NCBI RefSeq assembly: GCF_000720175.1
Contig: NZ_JOIX01000026.1
Span: forward strand, 1-64,000
Length of the DNA: 64,000 bases
DNA from: Streptomyces sp. NRRL S-337
Lineage (GTDB): Bacteria; Actinomycetota; Actinomycetes; Streptomycetales; Streptomycetaceae
Direction: 5' to 3'
Under the pieces are notes generated by a model. The model made no database searches, was not told where the DNA came from, and saw only the letters and a list, made by a program, of their open reading frames with translations. The position numbers were made by a program, and so were the translations under genes. This document shows, one piece after another, positions 43,611 to 50,539 of this stretch (position 1 is the stretch's first letter; each line of letters starts with the position of its first letter).

Positions 43611-44498
43611 TTGTCCCCTCGGATCAGTGATCTCGCGACGTTGCGGGCGCGGCAGCCCGGAGCGGTGGCGGAGGCCGCCGCCCGCCGTACCCGTCGGCCG
43701 CTCATCGGTGACAGCGGGCGGCTGATGATCGTGGCCGCGGACCACCCGGCCCGCGGCGCGCTCGCCGTGGGTGACCGGCGGCTCGCCATGGCCAACCGCC
43801 TGGACCTGCTCGAACGTCTGGTGCTCGCGCTGTCGCGGCCGGGGGTGGACGGGGTGCTGGCCACCGCGGACATCCTGGAGGACCTGCTGCTGCTCGGTGC
43901 CCTGGAGGGCAAGGTGGTGATGGGCTCGATGAACCGCGGCGGGATCGCCGGCGCATCGTTCGAGATGGACGACCGGTTCACCGGGCACCGGCCGCAGGAT
44001 CTGGCCCGGCTCCGGTTCGACGCGGGGAAGCTGCTGCTCCGCATCGACTACGACGATCCCGGGTCGCTGACCACGATGGAGGCCACCGCCCGCGCCATCG
44101 ACGCGATGGCCGAGCGGGAACTGCCCGTGTTCGTCGAGCCGTTCCTGTCGTCCCGAATAGACGGCAGGGTCCGCAACGACCTCGGCCCCGAGGCGGTCAT
44201 CCGCTCCGTCGCCATCGCCTCCGGCCTCGGCGGCACCTCCGCGTACACCTGGCTGAAGCTGCCGGTCACCGACGACCCGGAGGCGATGGCGCGGGTCTGT
44301 GAGGCCACCACGTTGCCGACGGTGCTGCTCGGCGGCGACATCGGCTCGACCGTCCGGGAGCAGGAGGCCGCGTACGAGAAGTGGGCCAAGGCGCTGCGGC
44401 TGCCGACGGTGCAGGGCCTGGTCGTCGGGCGGTCGCTGCTCTATCCGGCCGACGGTGATGTCGCGGCCGCCGTGGACACCGCCGTCGGCCTGCTGTAA
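43611..44498 (+). CDS. Cgl0159-type (beta/alpha)8 aldolase (IolJ/deoxyribose-phosphate aldolase-like)
   Basis: The 295-residue protein starts at TTG 43611 (AGAAGG 11 nt upstream; the in-frame GTG before it is followed by a stop). It reads SPRISDLATLRARQPG, then RLMIVAADHPARGAL, GVDGVLATADILEDLLLLG and GSMNRGGIAG, and LLLRIDYDDPGSLTTMEA, with a likely Schiff-base Lys in AYTWLKLPV. Actinobacterial inositol operons carry this protein where Bacillus has IolJ, so it probably cleaves 2-deoxy-5-keto-gluconate 6-phosphate to dihydroxyacetone phosphate and malonate semialdehyde (inference). Confidence 0.78.
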   Translation: MSPRISDLATLRARQPGAVAEAAARRTRRPLIGDSGRLMIVAADHPARGALAVGDRRLAMANRLDLLERLVLALSRPGVDGVLATADILEDLLLLGALEGKVVMGSMNRGGIAGASFEMDDRFTGHRPQDLARLRFDAGKLLLRIDYDDPGSLTTMEATARAIDAMAERELPVFVEPFLSSRIDGRVRNDLGPEAVIRSVAIASGLGGTSAYTWLKLPVTDDPEAMARVCEATTLPTVLLGGDIGSTVREQEAAYEKWAKALRLPTVQGLVVGRSLLYPADGDVAAAVDTAVGLL

Positions 44499-44528
44499 AC
44501 GCCGCGATTTCCGCAGGAGACTTGAGAC

Positions 44529-45605
44529 ATGAGTGCTGAATTCCCCCCGACCGCGCGGGGCAGGACCCGTCCCGAGGCCGGGACCGGCCACGAGGCCGGC
44601 CCCCGTCCCGAGGCGGACCCACAGCCTGAAGCCGGCCCCCATCCCGAGGCCGGACCCCGTACCGCCTCCGGGGGCCGCCCCAAGGCAGCGCCCCACCCCG
44701 AGGCAGCGCCCCACCCCCTTCCCGGTCTCCACCTCAAAGCCGGCGAAGCCGCGCGGGGGCCCTACGCCGTGGACATCGACCCGGAGCGGGCCGGCTGGGG
44801 ATATTCCTCGTTGCGGGTCCTGGAGCTGGCGCCCGGGGGGCACCACGCGTTCGACACCGGGGACAGCGAGTGGATCGTGCTGCCGTTGTCCGGTGGCTGC
44901 ACGGTCGTGGTGGACGGCGGTGAGGAGTTCGAACTGCTCGGCCGGGACGACGTGTTCAGCGGGGTCACGGACTTCGCGTACGTGCCCAGGGACGCGTATG
45001 TGGGTATCACGAGCGACGCCGGTGGGCGGTTCGCGCTGACCGGGGCCCGGTGCGAGCTGACGCTGCCGGCCCGTTACGGTGCCGCCTCCGAGGTGCCGGT
45101 GGAGCTGCGCGGCCGCGGGAACTGCTCGCGGCAGGTGAACAACTTCGCCGCGGCCGGCACGTTCGAGTGCGACCGGCTGATCGCGGTGGAGGTGCTCACC
45201 CCGGGCGGCAACTGGTCGTCGTACCCGCCGCACAAGCACGACGAGTGCCGCCCGGGCGTGGAGTCCGAGCTGGAGGAGATCTACTACTTCGAGATCGCGT
45301 CCGCGCGCGGCACGGAGGGCGTCGGCTACCAGCGCGTCAGCCCGTCGGGGCACGGCCGCGGTACGGACGTGCTCGCCGAGGTGCGGGGCGGCGACGCGGT
45401 GCTGATCCCGGACGGCTGGCACGGGCCGTCGATCGCGACGCCCGGCCACGCCATGTACTACCTCAACGTCATGGCCGGCCCGGGAGAGGAGCGGGAGTGG
45501 CTGATCTGTGACCACCCCGAGCACGGCTGGATCCGTGACACCTGGCCCGACCAGCCCGTCGACCCCCGCCTTCCGCTCTATGACGCGCCCGTAGGAGACG
45601 TCTGA
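44529..45605 (+). CDS. iolB: 5-deoxy-glucuronate isomerase (IolB) with repeat-bearing N-terminal extension
   Basis: The 358-residue cupin isomerises 5-deoxy-glucuronate to 2-deoxy-5-keto-gluconate. The core starts near residue 68 (LHLKAGEAARGPYAVDI) and holds the metal-binding motif SSYPPHKHDE followed by ELEEIYYFEI and DAVLIPDGWHGP. The family is usually ~270-300 residues; here an extra ~65 residues are made of a P-E-A-G/D-x-x-P repeat (TRPEAGTGHEAGPRPEADPQ and on). ATG 44529 has GGAGA 7-11 nt upstream; the extension is in frame and has no internal ATG/GTG with a good ribosome site. Its stop overlaps the iolD start by one base. Confidence 0.9.
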   Translation: MSAEFPPTARGRTRPEAGTGHEAGPRPEADPQPEAGPHPEAGPRTASGGRPKAAPHPEAAPHPLPGLHLKAGEAARGPYAVDIDPERAGWGYSSLRVLELAPGGHHAFDTGDSEWIVLPLSGGCTVVVDGGEEFELLGRDDVFSGVTDFAYVPRDAYVGITSDAGGRFALTGARCELTLPARYGAASEVPVELRGRGNCSRQVNNFAAAGTFECDRLIAVEVLTPGGNWSSYPPHKHDECRPGVESELEEIYYFEIASARGTEGVGYQRVSPSGHGRGTDVLAEVRGGDAVLIPDGWHGPSIATPGHAMYYLNVMAGPGEEREWLICDHPEHGWIRDTWPDQPVDPRLPLYDAPVGDV

Positions 45606-47491
45606 TGAACGCCGCCCCGACGACCCGCCGCCTGACCGTCGCGCAGGCCCTGGTCGAGTTCCTCGCCCACCAGTACACCGAGCGGGACGGCCGGCGGCAG
45701 CGGCTGATCGGTGCCTGCTGGGGCATCTTCGGCCACGGCAACGTCGCCGGTATCGGCCAGGCGCTGCTGGAGTCCGGTACGGCGCTGCCGTATCTGCAGG
45801 GCCGTAACGAGCAGGCGATGGTGCATGCCGCGGTCGGTTACGCCCGGCAGTGCGACCGGCTGTCCGCGCACGCCGTGACCACGTCCATCGGGCCGGGCGC
45901 GACGAACCTGGTCACGGGCGCGGCGCTGGCCACCGTGAACCGTCTGCCGGTGCTGCTGCTGCCGGGGGACACCTTCGCCACCCGGCCCGCGGAGCCGGTG
46001 CTGCAGCAGCTGGAGGTGCCGTACGCCGGTGATGTGTCGGTCAATGACGTGCTGCGTCCGGTGTCGCGGTATTTCGACCGGGTGACCCGGCCGGAGGCGC
46101 TGATTCCGGCGGCGATGCAGGCGATGCGGGTGCTGGCCGATCCGGTGGACACCGGGGCGGTCACGCTGGCGCTGCCGCAGGACGTGCAGGCGGAGGCGTA
46201 CGACTGGCCCGAGGAGTTCTTCGCCGACCGGGTGTGGCGGGTGCCGCGGCCGGCGCCGGACGCCGCGGCGCTGGCGGAGGCGGTGCGGGCGGTGCGCGGG
46301 GCCCGCCGGCCGTTGGTGATCGCGGGTGGCGGGGTGCACCACTCGGAGGCGGAGGAGGCGCTGCGGGCGTTCGCCGAGGCGACCGGGATCCCGGTGGCGT
46401 CGACCCAGGCCGGGAAGGGGTCGCTGTGCCATGACCACCCGTGTGACGTGGGCGGGATCGGGCACACCGGTACGGCGACGGCGGATGCGCTGGCCCGTGA
46501 GGCGGATCTGGTGATCGGCGTGGGCACCCGCTACACGGACTTCACGACCGCGTCGGCGACGCTGTTCGCGGAGCCGGGCGTGCGGTTCGTCAACCTCAAC
46601 ATCGCCGCGTTCGACTCCCACAAGCTGGGCGCGCTGTCGCTGGTGGCCGATGCGCGGGCGGGCCTCGCGGCGCTGACGGATGCGCTGGCCGGGCACCGGG
46701 TGGAGAAGGAGTACGAGGCGGCGTACGGGGCGGCGAAGGAGGAGTGGGAGCGGCGGGTGGACGCGGCGTACGGTGCCGCGGACGCGTCGGCGCGGCCGTC
46801 CCAGACGCAGGTGCTGGGGGCGCTGGACGCGCTGGTGGACGAGTCCGACATCGTGATCAACGCGGCCGGGTCGCTGCCCGGTGATCTGCACAAGCTGTGG
46901 CGGGCCCGGTCCCGCCGGCAGTACCACCTGGAGTACGGGTACTCCTGCATGGGCTACGAGATCCCGGCGGCGATCGGGGTGCGGCTGGCCGCGCCGGACC
47001 GTCCGGTGTGGGCGCTGGTCGGCGACGGTACGTATCTGATGAATCCGACGGAGATCGTCACCGCGGTGCAGGAGGGCATCACCTTCACGATCGTGCTGAT
47101 CCAGAACCACGGGTACGCGTCGATCGGCGGGCTGTCCGAGGCGACCGGCGGGGAGCGGTTCGGGACGGCGTACCGCTTCCGGGCCGGGGACGGTACGTAC
47201 ACGGGGGCGCCGCTGCCGGTGGATCTGGCCGCGAACGCCGCCTCGCTCGGGATGCGGGTGATCCGGGCCGCGACGGTCGGTGAGCTGCGGGTGGCGCTGG
47301 CCGAGGCGCGTGGCGCGAACCGGCCCACATGTGTCTATGTCGAGACCGAAACGGCTGACACTGTGCCGGGCGCGCCGGAGGCGCAGGCCTGGTGGGATGT
47401 TCCTGTTGCCGAGACCGCGACGCGTCCGGCGGCGGTCGCCGCGCGTGCGGCGTACGACCGGCAGGCCGCCGGGCGCCGCCGTCACCTCTGA
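45605..47491 (+). CDS. iolD: 3D-trihydroxycyclohexane-1,2-dione hydrolase (IolD)
   Basis: The 628-residue thiamine-diphosphate enzyme hydrolytically opens the ring of the diketo-inositol intermediate to give 5-deoxy-glucuronate. Landmarks are YLQGRNEQAMVHAAVGYAR with the cofactor-activating Glu, SIGPGATNLVTGAAL, FNxxDxT-like DTFATRPAEPVLQQLE, and the PP-binding motif GDGTYLMNPTEIV with IQNHGYASIGGLSE. ATG 45605 uses the A of the iolB stop (TGATG), so translation is coupled. Full length for the family. Confidence 0.94.
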   Translation: MNAAPTTRRLTVAQALVEFLAHQYTERDGRRQRLIGACWGIFGHGNVAGIGQALLESGTALPYLQGRNEQAMVHAAVGYARQCDRLSAHAVTTSIGPGATNLVTGAALATVNRLPVLLLPGDTFATRPAEPVLQQLEVPYAGDVSVNDVLRPVSRYFDRVTRPEALIPAAMQAMRVLADPVDTGAVTLALPQDVQAEAYDWPEEFFADRVWRVPRPAPDAAALAEAVRAVRGARRPLVIAGGGVHHSEAEEALRAFAEATGIPVASTQAGKGSLCHDHPCDVGGIGHTGTATADALAREADLVIGVGTRYTDFTTASATLFAEPGVRFVNLNIAAFDSHKLGALSLVADARAGLAALTDALAGHRVEKEYEAAYGAAKEEWERRVDAAYGAADASARPSQTQVLGALDALVDESDIVINAAGSLPGDLHKLWRARSRRQYHLEYGYSCMGYEIPAAIGVRLAAPDRPVWALVGDGTYLMNPTEIVTAVQEGITFTIVLIQNHGYASIGGLSEATGGERFGTAYRFRAGDGTYTGAPLPVDLAANAASLGMRVIRAATVGELRVALAEARGANRPTCVYVETETADTVPGAPEAQAWWDVPVAETATRPAAVAARAAYDRQAAGRRRHL

Positions 47492-47504
47492 CCCATGTTT
47501 TCCC

Positions 47505-47570
47505 TTGTCACAGCCCGCTTGTCACAGCCCCATCGTCACAGCGAAGTCGTCACAGAGAAGTCGTCACCCC
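47505..47570. repeat. 14-bp tandem array between iolD and mmsA
   Basis: Units of 14-15 bp begin at 47505, 47519, 47534, 47548 and 47562 (partial); the shared part is GTCACAG and the later units read CGTCACAGMGAAGT. The array occupies nearly all of the 94-bp intergenic gap before the mmsA ribosome site (AGAAAGG). Confidence 0.85.
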
Positions 47571-47585
47571 AGAAAGGCCCCTCGC

Positions 47586-49079
47586 ATGAAGACCATCAGC
47601 CACTGGATCGGCGGTAAGCCCGTCGAGGGCGTCTCCGGCAACTTCGGTCCGGTCTACAACCCGGCCACCGGCGCCCAGGAGAAGCAGGTCGCCTTCGCCT
47701 CGGCCGGTGAGGTGGACGCGGCGGTGCGTGCCGCGAAGGAGGCGTTCGCGACGTGGGGCAGCAGCTCCCTGGCGAAGCGCACCTCGGTGCTGTTCAAGTA
47801 CCGGGAGCTGGTCGACGCGCACCGTGCGGAGCTGGCCCGGCTGATCACGGCCGAGCACGGCAAGGTGCATTCGGACGCGCTCGGTGAGGTCGCCCGCGGT
47901 CTGGAGATCATCGAGCTGGCCTGTGGCATTCCGGAGAAGCTGAAGGGCGAGCTGTCCACGCAGGTGTCCACGCGGGTGGACGTGGCGTCCATCCGCCAGT
48001 CGCTGGGTGTGGTGGCGGGTATCACGCCGTTCAACTTCCCGGCGATGGTGCCGATGTGGATGTTCCCGATCGCGATCGCCTGCGGGAACACCTTCGTGCT
48101 GAAGCCGAGCGAGAAGGTGCCGAGCGCGGCGTTCAAGCTGGCGGAGCTGGCGGCCGAGGCGGGTCTGCCGGACGGTGTGCTGAACGTCGTCAACGGCGAC
48201 AAGGTGGCGGTGGACGCGCTGCTCGCGCACCCGGACGTCGCGGCGGTCTCGTTCGTCGGTTCCACGCCGATCGCCCGGTACATCCACACCACCGGTACGG
48301 CGAACGGCAAGCGGGTCCAGGCGCTGGGCGGCGCGAAGAACCACATGCTGGTGCTGCCGGACGCCGATCTGGACCTGGCCGCGGACTCGGCGATCAACGC
48401 CGCCTACGGTTCGGCCGGTGAGCGCTGCATGGCGATCTCCGTGGTCGTGGCGGTGGGGGACACCGCGGACCCGCTGATCGGCAAGATCAAGGAGCGGGCC
48501 GACCGGCTGCGGATCGGCCCGGGCGAGGACCCGGCGTCCGAGATGGGCCCGCTGATCACGAAGGCGCACCGCGACAAGGTCGCCTCCTACGTCTCGGGTG
48601 CCGCGGCGCAGGGCGCGGACGTGGTCATCGACGGCACGGGCTACACCGTCGAGGGCTATGAGGACGGCCACTGGATCGGCGTCTCGCTGCTGGACAACGT
48701 CACGCCGGAGATGGACGCCTACCGTGACGAGATCTTCGGCCCGGTGCTGTCGGTCGTGCGGGTGGAGACGTACGACGAGGCGATCGCGCTGATGAACAAC
48801 TCGCCGTGGGGCAACGGCACCGCGATCTTCACGCGGGACGGCGGCGCGGCCCGCCGCTTCCAGCTGGAGGTGGAGGCCGGCATGGTCGGCGTGAACGTGC
48901 CGATCCCGGTGCCGGTGGGCTACCACTCGTTCGGTGGCTGGAAGGACTCGCTCTTCGGCGACCACCACATCTACGGCAACGACGGCGTGCACTTCTACAC
49001 CCGCGGCAAGGTCGTCACGACCCGCTGGCCGGACCCGTCGGACGGCGGGATCAACCTGGGCTTCCCCAGCAACCACTGA
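47586..49079 (+). CDS. mmsA: CoA-acylating methylmalonate-semialdehyde dehydrogenase (MmsA/IolA)
   Basis: The 497-residue aldehyde dehydrogenase converts malonate or methylmalonate semialdehyde to acetyl-CoA or propionyl-CoA, the last step of inositol degradation. It has ITPFNFPAMVPMWMFPIAIA, the NAD-site loop FVGSTPIARYIH, the catalytic Cys in GSAGERCMAISV, and the C-terminal FGGWKDSLFGDHHIYG. ATG 47586 is the family start (MKTISHWIGGKPV); the upstream open frame overlapping iolD is a shadow. It ends at a strong terminator. Confidence 0.94.
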   Translation: MKTISHWIGGKPVEGVSGNFGPVYNPATGAQEKQVAFASAGEVDAAVRAAKEAFATWGSSSLAKRTSVLFKYRELVDAHRAELARLITAEHGKVHSDALGEVARGLEIIELACGIPEKLKGELSTQVSTRVDVASIRQSLGVVAGITPFNFPAMVPMWMFPIAIACGNTFVLKPSEKVPSAAFKLAELAAEAGLPDGVLNVVNGDKVAVDALLAHPDVAAVSFVGSTPIARYIHTTGTANGKRVQALGGAKNHMLVLPDADLDLAADSAINAAYGSAGERCMAISVVVAVGDTADPLIGKIKERADRLRIGPGEDPASEMGPLITKAHRDKVASYVSGAAAQGADVVIDGTGYTVEGYEDGHWIGVSLLDNVTPEMDAYRDEIFGPVLSVVRVETYDEAIALMNNSPWGNGTAIFTRDGGAARRFQLEVEAGMVGVNVPIPVPVGYHSFGGWKDSLFGDHHIYGNDGVHFYTRGKVVTTRWPDPSDGGINLGFPSNH

Positions 49080-49096
49080 CAAAAACCGCATCTGCC

Positions 49097-49129
49097 GACC
49101 CCCTGCCGGCCCGTTCCCGGCGGGGGGTC
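49097..49129 (+). terminator. Hairpin terminator of the iol operon
   Basis: A 13-bp stem (GACCCCCTGCCGG with its near complement, one G-U pair) closes a 7-nt loop 17 bp after the mmsA stop. Confidence 0.85.
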
Positions 49130-49246
49130 CGGTTGCGTCCGGGCCGGGGGAGACCGCGGCGCGGCGCATTGCTACGGTGCTCCCTCGCACCAGATAGGAC
49201 GAGCGGCGCGCCGGGTTGGCGGGGCACCGGGGACAACGGGGGACGA

Positions 49247-50380
49247 ATGCAGTCATCCATGGCGCTCGCCAAGGGCGCCCGCATCACGGGCGGGGCGTTC
49301 TGCCTGCTCTTCTTCCTGTTCACGGCGTACTGGCTGGCCGTCGATCTGGGCGAGTTCGGCATCGACGGGATGTGGGAGTACTGGACCTTCCAGCGTCCCG
49401 CCGGCCTGAACCAGGTCACCGGGCCGTTCCATCTGGGGCTGGCGCTGCTGCAGTTGGCGGCGGTGGTCACGGCGTTCGCCGGGCAGCGGGTGGCCGGCGG
49501 GCTGCTCGCGGTGGCGACGACGCTGACCTTCGCGACGACGCTGCAGGCGATCGTCAGCGTCGGCAACCACACCAGTGACGACAAGTGGTTCCAGCACGCG
49601 GAGACCAGCACCTCGACCTTCGACGGGGTGTTCATCAGCAGCGGCCTGCTGTTCCTGCTGACCCTCGTCGCCGGTGTGGTGCTGCTCGCCGGGATGCGGG
49701 CGTGGCCCCGCCCGAAGCCCAGTGAGCCGCCGCTGCGGCCCGCCGGGCAGGCCGGTGTGGTGGCGGGGCTGCTGCTCGGCGCGATGGCGCTGTGCCTGGT
49801 GGTCTGGCACCTCTACATGCTGGTGCAGAACGGCACCGGGTCCTTCGAGATGCTCTACCTCGGCCGGGGCGCGCTGCCGTCGCTGCTGAGTCTGGCGCCG
49901 GGCTGGTCGGGTCTGGTGTTCCTGGTCCTGACCGCGCTGGCCGGGCTCAACAGCCTGATGCGGGGCGGTGCGGCCCGCGGCCTGGCGATCGGGTTGTCGG
50001 TGGTGTCGCTGCCGGGCGCCGTGCTGACGCTGATCGGGCTGGCCGGCAACGGCTCGCTGTTCACCCTGAACGAGTCGATGCCGGGCCTGAGCGTCCTGGG
50101 CGACGTGCAGCTGCTGCTGGACCTGTTGGGTTCGGCGGCGCTGCTGGCGCTGATGGCGCGCGGTGAGCCGGTGGCCCCCGCCTGGTATCCGCCGGTTCCG
50201 GCGCCGCAGTTCGGGGTGCCCGGCTACGTCCCGCCGGCCGGCCCGCCGCAGCCGCCGGCGCCGGGCTGGCAGCCGCCGGTGCCGCCGGTGCCGCCCGGTC
50301 CTCCGGCCGGCGGCCCGCAGATGCCGCCGCCGGGCAACCCGCCGCAGCCGCCGGGTGGTTTCGGCCCCGCCCCGTACTGA
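49247..50380 (+). CDS. Multi-pass membrane protein with proline-rich tail, unknown function
   Basis: The 377-residue protein starts at ATG 49247 after GGGGGAC. About eight hydrophobic helices are spread over residues 10-310 (ITGGAFCLLFFLFTAYWLAV, LGLALLQLAAVVTAFAG, GLLFLLTLVAGVVLLAGM, GLLLGAMALCLVVWHLYMLV and others). The last ~65 residues are Pro/Gly-rich (PPQPPAPGW repeats), as in several actinobacterial membrane proteins with disordered cytosolic tails. I do not recognise the family. A TACGGT box at 49173 could be the -10 of its promoter. Confidence 0.7.
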   Translation: MQSSMALAKGARITGGAFCLLFFLFTAYWLAVDLGEFGIDGMWEYWTFQRPAGLNQVTGPFHLGLALLQLAAVVTAFAGQRVAGGLLAVATTLTFATTLQAIVSVGNHTSDDKWFQHAETSTSTFDGVFISSGLLFLLTLVAGVVLLAGMRAWPRPKPSEPPLRPAGQAGVVAGLLLGAMALCLVVWHLYMLVQNGTGSFEMLYLGRGALPSLLSLAPGWSGLVFLVLTALAGLNSLMRGGAARGLAIGLSVVSLPGAVLTLIGLAGNGSLFTLNESMPGLSVLGDVQLLLDLLGSAALLALMARGEPVAPAWYPPVPAPQFGVPGYVPPAGPPQPPAPGWQPPVPPVPPGPPAGGPQMPPPGNPPQPPGGFGPAPY

Positions 50381-50527
50381 GGCCCGGGACCGACCGACGG
50401 TCCGTGGCGGCGCGAGCCTCGGTCCGCGTCCGCATACCGCATCCGTGGTAGCCGGCGGCGGATCGTACTCCCCCTGGAGGCCCCGGGGTTCGCCCCGGGG
50501 TACCGGCCGCCCGCACTGCCCGGTACC

Positions 50528-50533
50528 TAGGAT
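50528..50533 (+). promoter_or_regulatory. -10 box for leaderless fusion gene transcript
   Basis: TAGGAT is followed by CGCGGT (6 nt) and the ATG at 50540; no Shine-Dalgarno is present in the preceding 15 nt. Confidence 0.5.
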
Positions 50534-50539
50534 CGCGGT

